Origin: Symsagittifera roscoffensis
Lineage: Eukaryota > Xenacoelomorpha > Acoela > Convolutidae
Assembly: GCF_963678635.1 (NCBI RefSeq)
Contig: NC_087070.1
Span: forward strand, 18,385,318-18,449,317
DNA length: 64,000 nt
Direction of reading: 5' to 3'
Positions within the stretch are counted from its first letter, which is position 1; each line of letters begins with the position of its first letter. Shown piece after piece: positions 1-11,699 of this stretch. A model generated the notes under the pieces. It was not told where the DNA came from and ran no database searches. It worked only from the letters and a program-made list of their open reading frames with translations. Both the position numbers and the translations under genes were made by a program.

Positions 1-1949
1 CAGCCAGTCGGAGATTCGTCGGAATTTGGCCTTCTCTCGTGAAGCCTATTCTTTCCCAAGTTTTTATCGGCATCACGCTCACTACCGCTCCTGTGTCCAG
101 AAGCCCTGTGACTCCGTTTTTCTTCCCGTTTTGTCGAGCAGATGTGCAGTCACATCTGCTTTGTATCCAATGTGTACCGCGTCATGCTCCATCATGGGGT
201 CATGGCCAATTCTGCAGACCTTGAGTTCTTCCTGTCCCAAATAGATCTGCCCCATTTTGTCGCTATCTGTTGTGACGTAGGTCCTAGTGTAGATACTTAT
301 CCCGTCAACGTTCAACATTACTTGATAAGTTCCATAGACTTCCACGCAACGCCCAGGGAGTTTCTTCGTCCGAGGGCCACTCGTCGTCAACAACGGTCAT
401 ACAGCCCTCGACTCAGTGCTTGACTCTAGCTGTCTCAGGTAATCTGCATATGTGACTAAATGCATCATAGTGATTTCTGAGGGATCACTTAGGTTCCTGA
501 TCACCTGCTGCCCCCCAACTGAAATTATTGACCATATTCTGCTCCCTTGTGGCACCATTCCGAACGTCTTCCCAGAAATCACATTTAGTTTCATGCTCAA
601 ACTACTTGTTGCATTCGTTTCGATCTTGAAGTCATGCTCTGCAGTCACTGGTTCCGGTTCGCGTATCTCTTCCGTTACTGCCTGCTCTCATCTCCTTCAT
701 TGCCAGCTCTTGCGGTTTTTCTTTTCTGCGTGCCTCCGCTTCACTCAACAGGCGAGCCCTGCTGGCTTTCACACCCGATAAAGCTTCCTCATGCCTTGAA
801 AGCTTGATGTCTGCCACAGCATCATCCCAAAATTTTGGACAATCCGATTTAAAATGACCTTCCAATTTACAAAAGAAACACCTTGGGCCGAATTTCACAA
901 TTAATCCTCTCATGACGCATCTTCATCCTCGAGGCTAAAGCCTTGCTTCCATGCCCTGTTTGTAGGTTGGGCATGCCGACACATAATGGTCCGTCGAACT
1001 GCAATTTGCACAAGAGCCTCTCTTGTCTATATAAACCTTGGTTTGTACCAGTTGTTTCCTTGGTTTGCTGGTCCATTGTTAAAATTGCCATAATTGGTTT
1101 TGTAATATCCAGATCTCGATGGAGGCTTCAGCAAAAGGTATTCTTTTGACTTGAGTCTCAACTCCTCTGGCGTTGGCGCAGTGGTTGAGAGTGGTGTGTA
1201 ATGTGTCGCTAACATTGTTCGAAGCTCATCATTCTTCATACCATCGATGAATTTTGAGGCTACTGCCAGGTTCATCCTTCTGTTCGACTCATCTGGTTGG
1301 CTACGCCCAATCGGCATCTTCAAATCGTCTAGAAACTTGTCTATCGTCTCATCTTCACGTTGCCTCCGTTTCTCGAAGCGCATCCTTGCTTGGTGTCATG
1401 GCTGGTTAAATCACTGCATTCTTGCCTTTCTGACAAGTCCTCTTCTTCAAAATGCAGTTTCATTACCCCTATCCAGGTATCAATACAGCCATCAGATTCG
1501 TCTTTATAGCATCTTGGTTTCTTAAAAACCCTTCTGGACTTTTCACTACCTTCATTGGTTCTAGATAAATTCGTAAGGAATGTTTCCAAAGACCTGTTCA
1601 GAGGTTCAAAGGCTTTGACCATTGATTTAGCGTCTCTTGAATGCCCCGCTTGAGTATCATTGCCCCCTGATAAGGGCTCTGGATTTTCCCATCTGTCCGA
1701 ATCGCTGGTATTGTTTCTTCCTGGACTCGCATGACTCCTGTTCTTGGAATCACATCTCCCAGTCGTATATGTATATTGCGTCGGTCGTTCATTTGAGGTC
1801 TGTCTGTTGCCAGTTGAGCTTCTATTGTCCCCTGTGGCATAGCTTGATGAACTGCCCCTTCCTCTAGTGGATCCATATGTCCTTCTCCTATTCTGTTGTT
1901 CATTGAAGTTCACTCTCGGCTGAGTTCGATTCCCCATTTTTCGAGCCAC
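1..1949 (-). pseudogene. Unit 1 Gag capsid, zinc knuckle and start of the protease-proximal region; runs off the window
   Basis: This continues unit 1 Gag. At 1341-1949 an Arg/Gly/Ser/Thr-rich linker leads to the capsid block 'FEPLNRSLETFLTNL' and 'YKDESDGCIDTWIGVMKLHF', which matches unit 4 closely. Near 1385-1410 about 40 codons present in unit 4 are missing, and the frame changes into 'MRFEKRRQREDETIDKF'. One CCHC zinc knuckle is intact at 632-913 (CFFCKLEGHFKSDC); the other is lost in a frameshifted stretch. 82-648 matches the region just before protease, including 'GQEELKVCRIGHDPM'. Protease and the rest lie beyond the left edge. Confidence 0.75.
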
Positions 1950-2893
1950 GCCTGCTGCCTAGTAACCCGTCCAACCTATCCATGATAGCGTGAGTTCGCC
2001 TCTCCATCATCGCAACTATCTTCGTGTCAAGAGTCCCAAGAGTCTGCCCTTGTTGAATTCTCAATTTCTCCATGTCGTCTCTCAATCGTAACTCTCTCTG
2101 CTCAGCTTCCCTCGTCATTCGCGACAAGTTCTTAGCCAAGTGTTCATCCGTTCTCTCCTTCAAGCGTTTTTCGCTTCTACTAACTTCTTGTCTATTGCGG
2201 TTGATCTCTTCCCGCAGTTTTTCTCTCTCGACGTAGACTGCCCTTTCTAGTTCGCTCATTCTTAAGGACATCTGATCATTCTGTTCTCCTATGCTGCCCA
2301 CTATGTTGGTCAAGGCTTCTTCAATTGATGCTCCGTTATCCACTAATGGCGTCACAAGTGGCGGTGTCACCCTGTCGATCCCAGGTAGCCTGTGCTGGCC
2401 GAGATTCGGGCTTTGATTTTCTGCCTCGACGTATTTTCATGATCCATTTCTGGATTCGCCAATGCGTTGCCTAGCCCTTTAATTCTACTCTCCCCAGTTT
2501 GCGGCTCTGAATTTGTCATAATCGCGAAGCCTCTCGACTGGCCCGGTGTGTTTACCTCTTTGCTCCAAATTTGGGCTTATTGCTTATCGTCCTCGCCACA
2601 CCAAATTTGTCCATGGTTCCAGTCTCTCTTTCGACGTATGCCTCATTCTCCTGGGTCGAACTATTGCGGCTGACTTGAGACCCAAAGTCCACTTGCTCTT
2701 CTTCGTCCTCCTCCTCCTCCTGGGATTCACCTTCATTTCCTGTGCCCACTACCCTGGTGAATGGAAAGATGTTTCCTAAGCCCTGTGTTTCTTTTTTAGT
2801 TTTTGTTTTGCTTTTTGTCTTTTTTACTCGGTTTTCTGCACCCCCTAGTGGCCTAGTGGCCCCCCTTACTCGGTTAGCTAAGCCTCGTTTCAT
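1900..2893 (-). pseudogene. Unit 1 Gag, N-terminal region (decayed)
   Basis: This is the amino-terminal part of a Ty3/gypsy Gag. I place the start at the ATG at 2893, about 190 bases downstream of the LTR. The first ~110 codons are basic (Lys/Arg/Thr-rich) and then acidic (runs of Glu). After a break, 1900-2370 encodes a strongly charged helix with many Glu, Arg and Lys, probably a coiled coil, ending in a segment like 'MDRLDGLLG'. It aligns with the helical part of unit 4 Gag around 'MMRKLDAILNG'. Frames are interrupted, so it is not a working gene. Gag forms the cytoplasmic particle; this part precedes the capsid region. Confidence 0.7.
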
Positions 2894-3057
2894 AAAGCGC
2901 ACCGAGAGATTTTCTCAAGTTTTCTTAAAAAGCTATCACGGTAAAACTGGAAGGTTTACACGTTCCCGCTGAACCGTACCACTGGTACTCTAGAATGGGC
3001 ATGTAGCCCGAAGCTGTGTCAAGTGGGCTTGATACCGTAGTCTTGGTGTCATAAAAA
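2894..3057 (-). other. Unit 1 short leader
   Basis: About 190 bases separate the unit 1 gag start from its LTR, against about 3 kb in unit 4. I see none of the ACCCTCC motifs or paired hairpins of the longer leaders. Unit 1 therefore belongs to another subfamily or has lost most of the leader. Confidence 0.5.
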
Positions 3058-3072
3058 CACCCAGGAGCGCCA
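3058..3072 (-). promoter_or_regulatory. Candidate primer binding site, unit 1
   Basis: The minus strand reads TGGCGCTCCTGGGTG, beginning with the TGG that pairs with a tRNA 3' CCA. The same bases occur beside the LTRs at 15231-15247 and 53325-53342. It sits 11 bases from the LTR end instead of touching it. I cannot name the tRNA. Confidence 0.5.
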
Positions 3073-3083
3073 TAAAAACCATA

Positions 3084-3630
3084 TGCAACATTCGCCTACT
3101 TATGTCACATATGATGGTAAAGAAAAGTAGGCCTTATAACCATTGGCTCAAGAGTCAGGGACACTATCTCTTGTGTTTTTCTACCTCAACGGTCGGAGCC
3201 AATTCGGTTCACTTGCGACATGTGACTAAAATCTTTGTTACAGCTCAAAGGCCACTACCAAAATACCCCCACTCTAGAAAATAGAACGTCCCCATACTTA
3301 GGTCTCGAAATACCTAAAACACGCGAACGCCGTTAAAAACAGGGTCGGAACAATCCGTATAGCTACTTTTTATTAGACAGTGGACCTTTGATTCATTTCA
3401 GATGGATCAACCTAAAACTCTCCTTACCTTAACATAACAATATAAAACACACTCAAGATATTTAAAATGGGTTCTCACATACCGGCACTCTCTCTAGAAT
3501 TGAGTAACTAAATTAATAAGTTTTACAATTTCCCGCTGCTATTTTCGACTACTTTCCCGCAATTGTATTTCGGTTCTTCTGATCTTATTTTCTGATATTT
3601 TCAGTTGTCGCGAGAAACTAGAGCATGACA
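3084..3630 (-). repeat. LTR of unit 1 (divergent subfamily; outer end tentative)
   Basis: The plus strand starts TGCAACATTCGCC, matching the TGTAACATTCGCC start of the other LTRs, and a candidate primer site lies beside it. The rest has diverged too far to align by eye with the 885-base LTRs. I put the other end at the CA near 3630, just before accessory-ORF homology begins at 3656. The second LTR is outside the window, so that end is a guess. Confidence 0.5.
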
Positions 3631-3655
3631 TGCTCAATTCGACTTTTTAAAAAAT

Positions 3656-5080
3656 TTAATTTAACCCAAAATCACGTCGTTTGCATTGCTCAAGGTCAAA
3701 CTTCCAAATATGACCGACTGTCACACAAGCTTGTTTTACTGCATCGGGTATCACCGACATGATCCATCTCAAGAGATAAGTAGCATCCTTCCTCCTCGCC
3801 AGACTCAGTCCGGAATCATCTCGAGTGACATACTGCAACATCATTCGGTAGACGTGTAGGCATTTATTGCCCAAATTCAACTTGTCGCACGATGTCAGAA
3901 CCTCTGGTAGGCAGCACGTGAGCAGTAACTGGCCCTCCTTCCTCGTGAAGGGGTTCGTCATCAGGAGCTTGGCGGATGAGGCTGCCCTCAGCTCATTACC
4001 GAAGTTTTCTAGCAGTAATTTCTCCCAGTTTCGTCCTAGCTGGCTCCTCATTTCCAACTTATTAATTTCTGCCTTTTGCTGCGTGGCGCAGCTCTGGCGC
4101 TTTTTGGACACTCCTCGATCCAGTTTCTTCAGACAACTCTCTGGGTCCTTCACCGGTCCTTCTCTCTAGGTCCTTCTCTCTGTCCATTGGTGGATCCTCT
4201 TGATATTCAGCCGTTGTGGTTTAAAGTCCTCTTCTGTCACGCCGTTTCCACTCCCATCTTCCGTCTCTCGCTTCCTGTTTCTTGAGATTGAAGTTTTGCT
4301 TGGGGATGTAGACACGATCATCACCGAAGCCGTCCTCATCATTCTCTGACTCTTGTCTTTCCTGTTCTCTTGTCTCGAGTGCCTTTTTCACCTTTTTAGT
4401 CCTAGATACAAAAAAATAGCGGTAACAACAGTTTTATCTCTATCACTCAATTTGTTCTTAATTTTTAGTTTCATTTTTTTCAAGTAAAGCTGTCTTCACA
4501 GGATCTGGGTGCTGTTTTCAGCCTCGTTTCCCAGATACGAATCAACTTACTGAGCAAATCCTCTCTCATCAGTTTGTCCAGTCCAGTTCCCGTCAAGATA
4601 GGCTCTCCAAATTCCACCATTATGTCCCAAAGTTCATGCTTGAACTCCTCAAAATCTACTTTCCTTTCAACTTTTCGATTGAATTAAGTCATGACTTTTT
4701 CCCATCTCTACTGATCCATAGTAGTCATGAACGTCGTTTTGTTTTCCTCGAAGGTGTTCCTCTCTCTACTCTAGTTACTGAAGAATGCCATGCCCATATA
4801 TGCCCGCTGACTCCCAAGCTACAACTCCAGATTCTTTCGACGTGATCCCAGGGGTGGCGTCGCCGTGTTTGCCTATTTCTCTTCACTCAGGTCCTGTAAT
4901 AGTTCTCGTGTGGTGCCCGGAATGTACGTGCCAAGTAACACCTCTTCAGCTGGTGTCGCTCCCGTGTCCATATTTTCCTCGGCTTCTCTGTGAGCTTCTT
5001 CCATCCATTCTCCTTCCGTTACTTCCGAACGCTCTTGCTTCAAAGCATCCTCAAGCCTATTCTCCACTGGAAGATTTCTG
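3656..5080 (-). pseudogene. Unit 2 accessory ORF, start of the C-terminal region (truncated)
   Basis: 3656-4153 encodes a segment with 'SLARRKDATYLLRWIMSVIP', which corresponds to 'AWAKRKDALCFVRFVVDRIP' in the intact unit 4 protein, so it belongs to the accessory ORF and not to Gag or Pol. Homology stops at 3656, about one quarter into the ~1000-residue C-terminal region, where unit 1's LTR begins. Upstream (4153-5080) the frame is broken and composition is acidic ('EEAHREAEENMDTG'), matching the variable linker of the accessory ORF only loosely. The simplest reading is that unit 1 inserted here, as unit 4 did in unit 5. Confidence 0.55.
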
Positions 5081-5273
5081 AGTGTCGATTGACCGATGCG
5101 AAGGTGTGACTGGATTTAGTCTCTGGTTTTCCATGAGGGGTACGTAGAGGGCGCAAGCCGCGTCAACCTGTGTCCCTCATGTTGCAACTCCAACTCGTCC
5201 AACCCACAGGGCGCCAGATGCTTCGTTGAGCTGCATCTCAATTCCGCCTTCAGGTACAAGTTTGTTTCCTCCA

Positions 5274-5933
5274 CTATGAGCGGCCATCCTTGTACAATGA
5301 TGGCTTGTTCTCAAACTGGGTCTTCTGAAGCACGCTGTTCACATCACGCACATCACACCTCGGTGGCAATGACCTCTTCGCCATTCTTGCTGGATTCGTC
5401 CAGGATTCTATCTTAATTGCGCTAGAGTCAAAACAAGCAGCCGCGGAGTACCCAAAAAACAAAGGATCCCAGCCACGAGTGAACACTCTCTGTTGTCCCT
5501 CCACGCCATATCTGGCTTGCACGCATCTAGAACAATGATCAAGCTCACTCGTATAACTGAATAACGATACGCCGTAATTAGGGGATCTGGAAAGGCATAG
5601 GTCACTGCCGGTCCATAGACACAAGTAACCACTTCTCCCAGCCTCCTACTACTTCCAGAGGGTCAGATCGCATGACCAGACATAAGTTGTTCTTGACCAA
5701 ACTTGTTCTTTAGTTTTCGGGTCAGTTTCTTCTCCCGTCAAGTGTCTGTACTGCATCATAAGATATTGTACCAAGAGCGTCTTCAATCCCGTCTTGTAGG
5801 AGTAGTTCTCAAGATTTTGGTGAAAATTAGCCATGGCCATTGGGTCCACATACTTCATCAGACAATGAAATACCGCCAGATTCCCATGCATCAGGAGGCT
5901 GAGAGCCAAGTATCCGCCAAGGTCTGAAGACCC
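5274..5933 (-). pseudogene. Unit 2 accessory ORF, middle part
   Basis: Two frames align with unit 5. 5649-5909 ('LKTLLVQYLMMQYRHLTGEE') matches unit 5 'LRHTLIQYLLQQNCFGTGED'. 5408-5632 ('CVYGPAVTYAFPDPLITAYR') matches unit 5 'VIYGLAVTFAFPDVNVEAYR'. The second match is the very segment that unit 4 interrupts in unit 5. Function unknown. Stops and frame changes show that this copy is dead. Confidence 0.6.
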
Positions 5934-6114
5934 CTAGTGAACATGAAGGCTGGTTGAACAAATTTTTCTAGAGAATACTAGGTCTAATGCCGGCAATAAG
6001 TTTATTAACATGCTCAAGAGGTCCTGCATGAAACTTTCAAAGATGGTCTTATCAGCGGAGAACAAGCCACCCATATAGTTTTTCTCCCAGCGATGACTGA
6101 AGAATTTCAAGGTT

Positions 6115-6624
6115 TCATGCGCTTTCCTCGTTCTCAAATCTCCTGTGGCTTAATCCTTTCAGAAATTGTTGATGGTCGTGTCGTCCCACCATGAATCCAT
6201 TCTTTTGCAATTGCTCAGGAGGGTTCACTCTATTTTCCAACACTTGTTTATCCCTCATCTTGTTACCCACACTTTGTAGTCTCGGTGTCAGATATGGCAT
6301 ACTTCTTCTCTCTTGAGTGAGGCGATATACCATCAACTCCAGCTGCTTTGCCGTGTACAGTACTTTTCTCTGGTCATGTACAGACCACTTTGAGCTGCTC
6401 GTTGAGCCCATAATTAAGAGTTCCATGTTCCGGAACCACAAGCTCGTGGTCATGTGTTTGATCACATAATGGTCATTGTTGGTCTCCTGTTTGAATTTCA
6501 GTTGCCTTGCCATGTTTAAGATCTCCAGGAACCACACCTTATCAAGCACTATCAAGACATCCGCAAGCTCGTGAAAACCTCCCAAGGCATAAGATATATC
6601 CGGCCAAGCTGCCGCCACTTCCAT
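6115..6624 (-). pseudogene. Unit 2 accessory ORF, second SGNH-like module, C-terminal half
   Basis: A 169-codon open stretch includes 'AAAWPDISYALGGFHELADV', which matches unit 5 'ELPAVWSDISNAMREFKYHA', and 'LDKVWFLEILNMARQLKFK', which matches 'LDEVLGLELSNFSRQLKLK'. Unit 5 breaks off shortly after this, so 6115-6400 of unit 2 shows part of the protein that is garbled in unit 5. Confidence 0.6.
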
Positions 6625-6680
6625 CTCAAGAGTGTCAAATCCTTCTGCTCTAGATTAGGAGCAGCCATCAGAATACGCAG

Positions 6681-7411
6681 TCAGCTGCATTCCTTTGTTG
6701 GGACCACAACGAAATGATGGGCTGGTGGCATGCTCGCGTACCCTGGCGACGACTTGAATACCACTTTTGTGTTTGATCCCAGCCTGACCGCCACTAACCC
6801 TTGTATATCGTTCATCGCGGAGAACAATGTTTGTACTACCTCCCAGATTTTTTTCAGCGCGGCTTCCCCACTCTTCAAGGGCTCTAGAAATCCCGCAGCG
6901 TGCAGGTGGTCAATCCTACCCGCGAACAGACGCAACTGCGGTTCAAATGGTGTCTCCCACTTCTTTTCTACCACTTTCTTTTGACCGTCTGGTTCAGTTC
7001 GGTCCCCGGCATCCTGTATATAATAGTTTCCGGTCAGAACAACTTCTCAGCCTTTCCTGCGAAGTCCGAACTCGCGTTAATCCTAATTCCACCGGCTCTC
7101 GGATCCGAACGATCATAGGCAGCCAGTGCCTTAGCCAACTTGGACGCTCCCAATTCATCGCCGTGTTTTGCATTTTTCTACGACTCTGAACCCGCGTAAC
7201 CGGTTTCAGGAATCTTCATAACCTTGGGATCTAGAAGTTTCTCCACCGCTCTTAACTGCGCTTGTACCGACACCCTTATTCTGACCAGGCCCTTGCGATG
7301 TTTTGTTTTAACCGCGATCGCACCTGGACTCCCCAGCTTCTTTAAGGGTCGATAGTTGATCGGGCCAAAGATCGCTCTCCTCGGGACACCCGTGAGGTCT
7401 GCCGTTTCCAT
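6681..7411 (-). pseudogene. Unit 2 accessory ORF, second SGNH-like module, N-terminal half
   Basis: 6681-6974 contains 'LRLFAGRIDHLHAAGF' and 'VVFKSSPGYASMPP', matching unit 5 'TIVFAGINDHLHSRGF' and 'VVFALSPGYAHLPD'. In unit 5 the first of these reads as a GxND block of SGNH hydrolases; here it is GRID, so the Asn is lost. 7178-7411 and the frame around 7000-7180 align loosely with the segment just upstream in unit 5. Several frame changes are needed. Confidence 0.55.
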
Positions 7412-7543
7412 GGTCCTCTCTCAAGAAAAAGGCGCCTCAAGCGCTCTCAGTCAATCCACACAATAATGACTGTTTAGGTCCTCATGAGACAAGCTCTTCA
7501 ATTCTAGAACTTCCACCATCTCTTGCCGATAGACCAACTCAGG

Positions 7544-8250
7544 TCAAGATCTCTTATCCTCTCTGGCTATCTGGCCTTGCTCGGGCCCTCCCGAATCCAT
7601 CCAGTGGATTCGCTTTCGTTGTCCCTCTCGACCACTACAACAGAACACACCACCGAACTCTGTGGGGTCGAAGAGCGCCTCGTGTCTTTTTTCCAGAGAT
7701 GTCAAGCCCAGCTGCCAGCTTCTGCTTCTTGCTGAACTGTCTCTAGTGTCGTTTCGCCCTCCCAACTTGTCTTCCACCGATCTAACTGGGAAGAAAGGAG
7801 GTCTTGGAGGTGGACCAAAGATGAACTGTCCACTGTCCAGCAAATCTGACTCCAGATTGTTGATGTGCTTCTGAAAGACCTTGTTTAACCACTTCCCGCC
7901 TTTGGGTCGATGAAAGAGGATACCGTCAGAGGAACATCCGAATGGTAGGGCGTTTTCCATCATGTGGGCGACATCTTTGGATCTCAAAAACTATCCCATT
8001 GATGTGACGAACACTCTCGTTCATGCTCAGCCCATTGTTATCCAGCATCATGTTATATGGCATGCACAAATCGTCAGTTTTGTAGGATTCAAGTAGTAGA
8101 TCATTGCTTCCTGTAGCAAGATTCGCTTCTAGAAACGTCATTCGTACCATTCATCATGGTGACGGTGTGCATCGTCAGAATGGCCACCGATGTGTTGCAA
8201 GATACGGAAAACGAGAGTGTAGAGTGGATGACACTGGAGGAGGAGATAGA
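7544..8250 (-). pseudogene. Unit 2 accessory ORF, SGNH/GDSL esterase-like domain (decayed)
   Basis: Near 8140-8165 the minus strand encodes 'NGTNDVSRSE', matching the 'VGTNNISRSS' block of unit 5 (block III of SGNH hydrolases). 7926-8150 carries the middle of the domain, and 7544-7987 its end, where the DGIH catalytic motif of unit 5 reads DGILFH, so the catalytic His is Leu. A proline- and serine-rich tail follows, as in unit 5. Homology ends near 8250, where unit 2 stops; the GDS block and everything upstream are absent. Confidence 0.6.
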
Positions 8251-9732
8251 GCAGTGACAATAGCCGGATGATAAGATGAAAGAGAAAGATTAGAAGAATT
8301 TAGAAATTTCCAGAACTTTAATTCGACCAAAAACTAAACGAAAGAATTAAACGAAGGACAACCAAAGAAGAGGAAGTAAAAACTCAGATTGGTTTTGTGT
8401 GAGACAAGCTCAAATGAGAAACCAATCAACTAAGCTTATAACTTGAAACTAGCAGAAAAAAACGCTCCTACTTATTTTGAGTTTACAATTTCTGCATTTA
8501 AAATTTAACATTTGCATCGTTATTTTAGTTAGTGTTTTAGGAGACACTTATTTTTTAAAAGGCTTAAGTGGAGAGTCTATTTGAAGTATTCCAGCCTATT
8601 TTATCTTAGATCATATCCTCAGAGTGCAGACTAGTGAAAGTGTTAGAAGGCTATGGCAATGTAGTATGATTCAATTTATAGCACGTAGTGAGTCAATGTG
8701 ATGCTGACAAAAAAAATTTTCATTCATTTTGTAAATTCTGTATGATTGACAATCTACCACTCTGGTGAGTAACTCGAAGTTCAATGAGGACACCGGGTTG
8801 GAGGAGAATCTGACATTCGACCAGAATGAACTGAACTGCATGAAAGTTAAAAAAAAACAATTTTTGTTGGGAACAGTTCAGTGGGAGGATCTGATGTTTT
8901 AAACGATGTTTTAAAGATCAGTGGGAGTTAGTGATGTTAATCATCCAAATGAACGAATTCGGAGTTTACTTTGGAGTGATGAAATAATTTCCAAAAAGTC
9001 GTTCAAAATTAAAGACACTCCAGGACCTTGAAGTTTTGCGAATACTGAAAACGCGAAAATCAGAACAACGATTTTCGCTGATATAACACAGACATGCGAC
9101 TAACGAGAGAGACGACAGAAATTATGACGAAAATATTAGCGGAAGAGCATTTCGAGTTGTAACAATTGTTCAGCTACAATCGTTGCGGGGCAACTCCCGG
9201 AAAACCGTAGGTATATTGGGAAGATTGAGAACGGTGGTCAAAATCCTTGGCACTGCAAGCTGTTTTAAAACATGAAGTAAGTGTGCCTCAAAAGTATTGA
9301 GGCCTAAAAGACATTTTAAAAAAAATTATATCATAAAATATTTAAGGCTCGAATTTCACAATCCATTTTACAAGAGTGGTTCTCATTCACATCGAGGTAC
9401 CGGTTTCATATCTTAAAGAATATATATTCACAAATTTTATGTGGCAAAGATTTCACAAGATTTGATCCTGGATTGCAATAAAATGAGTACTTAAGAATTT
9501 GCGGACTCCACTAACATTTATTGGCTCTTTTTTAATTCTCCCCCAGCTCACATATGAATCAGTGTTTCGTTGTAAAGAGGGCTTTGCTTTTGTAACGAGG
9601 GATAACGATGTCATTGCCTACATATAGTCCGCATACCAATTTTTATATCAAAAGAGGAAAAAGAGTCTATTTAATATCTTTATGTCTTTTCTTCAAGTTA
9701 TTGACTGATTTTGATTTTCTTTTTGTTCCAGA
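8251..9732. other. Intergenic stretch with no gene I can support
   Basis: AT-rich DNA between the end of retrotransposon homology and the first exon candidate. 8770-8860 (plus) keeps a short frame encoding 'NEDTGLEENLTFDQNELNCM', and 9010-9230 has short coding-like frames, but I find no clear splice sites and recognise neither. A small local repeat of 'gatgttttaaa' lies near 8896-8915. Confidence 0.4.
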
Positions 9733-10930
9733 ATTCGACCTACAATTTTCGCAAAGCAATATGGTCCGCCGTTTTGCTGAAAAGCGATGCGAGAAGAGAG
9801 AGGCGAAACTGAAGAAACTGTTTTGCATGTTCTGTGGCACGGAAGGCTTCAGCCACTGCTATAGAATTGCAGAGCATGTCATGTCGCCTGCATGCTGGGA
9901 AAGGATAAGAGCCAATCGAAGATCTGTGCTCAAACGAAAGCCGCTCTCTCCCACTAGGAGAAGTTATAACTTTGTGCGGGACAGTTTTGAAGGGTGCCAA
10001 TCACCATTCAGGACGAAGCAGAGCAAGGCAAATTTGATCTGCGAGAATGAAATCGGCGATGATCAGAGTGAGTAAAGATGTGTGCTTTTAAATAAGATAC
10101 AAACCCAGCAAACGCATGTGTTTTTTTTTTATTTTTGATAACCAAACTGATTTAGTACTTAGCCAAGTAACTCGGTCCACGTCAGCGCAACTTGACAGTA
10201 TCACGACAACGACAACGAGGCAGAAGATGAGATGGACTACCGTAAAAATGCGTTGGGGTCCAGCAGAAAGAAACGAAGATCAAGACGACGAGCAAGTTGA
10301 CCTGGAACAAACCATTTCTGAGCCGTGCAGAAATGGGCATGATGTGACGACCTCCTGGTGCAAGCAGGAATCAAACGAGCCGGATGCGACGACCAGGTAC
10401 AAGCAGAAACAAGGAGCGACAAAAATGTGCAAAATGGAACCAAAGGATGGAGAACCGTACTGGCCATCTCAATTGTATGTAACAAAACGCCGTATATATT
10501 TTGTTAGTTTTTAAAGTATAATTGTCCACCCACTAGTATGTAATTAAATTAACATCATTCTTTTAGCCTTCTATTTCACTGAATGACGTCGAAAATTCCA
10601 AGGGGAACAATTTCATCGACAAAAGTTTATGGAAAACCCCGCAGAATTCATAGCTAGAAGGTACAGCTTGAAGGAAAAGGTAATCAGTTTGTAAAATAAT
10701 TAGACTCGTAGTCACCTATTGGTCCAGTTTTCAAACAAATTTAAACTCACATTTATGTTCAATCCTAGGAAAAGATACAATCATTTAAGCCAGCTGATGT
10801 TCAAATTTTGTTTCAATCAATGCTTCCAAGGTTCTGGAACATCATTGATGCTGATGTTTCCTTGTCGGCCGCCACGAAATTTTCTGTCCGAAAAGCAGTC
10901 AAGGATGCGTCGTTGGAACATTTACATTAA
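9733..10930 (+). pseudogene. Unrecognised multi-exon gene or gene remnant (four exon candidates)
   Basis: Exon candidates with nematode-type splice sites are 9733-10067 (acceptor TTCCAG, donor GTGAGT; an ATG lies at 9762), 10156-10474 (TTTAG, GTATGT), 10567-10679 (TTTTAG, GTAATC) and 10769 to a TAA at 10928-10930. Exon 1 is Lys/Arg-rich with a Cys/His group, C-x2-C-x8-C-x6-H-x6-C ('CMFCGTEGFSHC'), possibly zinc-binding. Exon 2 is low-complexity and charged. Exons 3 and 4 join in frame across 'RRYSLKEK' and 'EKIQSFKPADVQILFQSMLP' into a helical C-terminus. Exon 3 needs a frameshift to join exon 2, so the copy may be decayed. I do not recognise the family. It may belong to the same locus as the JmjC-like exon that follows. 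Confidence 0.4.
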
Positions 10931-11122
10931 AAGAAGTCGGAGAAAACAGACGTACCGAAGAAGGAGTCAAGCTAACTGCTATTATCATAGGCTGATGCAG
11001 TAAAACCATTTAAACAGGATTTCTTCGGTACATCTGTACTTTTTATTGAAAGGTGAAACAAAATTTCGTGCACATTTTTTTCAACGAAATATCGAAATCT
11101 GTTCCATTTAGTTGTTTTTAAG

Positions 11123-11637
11123 GCTGCAAGACATATTTTTAATGACCGCGTCGGTCAACAACAAGCAATTCCAGGAATATCTGATGCAGCAATCTTTGGG
11201 TTGGAAACCGATGTTTCCCGGGTATGACCCTCGCTGTGATGCTGGAGGTTGTCAGAAATTTGTTCTGACGGAGCGCCAGTCCCTCGTTATGCCAGCTGGC
11301 GTGATACACAGGGTTGGAACGCATTCAGAGTCAGTGGCTCTGGGTGTTAATTTCATCCATCGAGGACACCTGCTGACAGCTGCCAGAGCTTTTCGAAACG
11401 AGCGGAATGACGAGCCCTTCAGCAGCTGCTACCCTGCTTTTCCGAGGTTGGCTCTGAATGAGCTTGTGGTGCATCAGTATCAAAGGTTAAACTGATACAA
11501 TTTTGACTAAATAATTTAAAATAGAGAAAGTTTTTTTTATAGCACCGTCGCAAGAATTAGAAGATCTGGAGGAAGTCTGGAGAATTCTGAAGGCGGGCGA
11601 CAAAGCCTTAGATTACCACCTTACCAGGATATTTTGC
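11123..11637 (+). pseudogene. JmjC-domain fragment (KDM2/7-like) and a following exon
   Basis: The exon 11123-11485 encodes 'KFVLTERQSLVMPAGVIHRV' and 'ESVALGVNFIHRGHLLTAAR'. This fits the second half of a JmjC domain of the KDM2/KDM7 histone-demethylase group: a 'xxPxGxIHxV' strand with the third iron-binding His, then 'LxxGxNFxH'. A donor (AAAG/GTTAAA) and a TTATAG acceptor link it to 11543-11637. JmjC enzymes use Fe(II) and 2-oxoglutarate to demethylate histone lysines in the nucleus. The HxD part of the domain is not visible upstream, so this is an incomplete gene or a pseudogene. Confidence 0.5.
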
Positions 11638-11699
11638 GTAGGTGTCTCTGGCCAAATTTCATCGCAGTTATCGAAATACACACTTCCGTATCCCGAAGT

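Noticed and set aside
10116-10514. The 132-codon frame as a stand-alone gene
   Set aside because: It begins in an apparent intron (poly-T, TTTAG acceptor) and ends past a GTATGT donor; kept only as an exon candidate.
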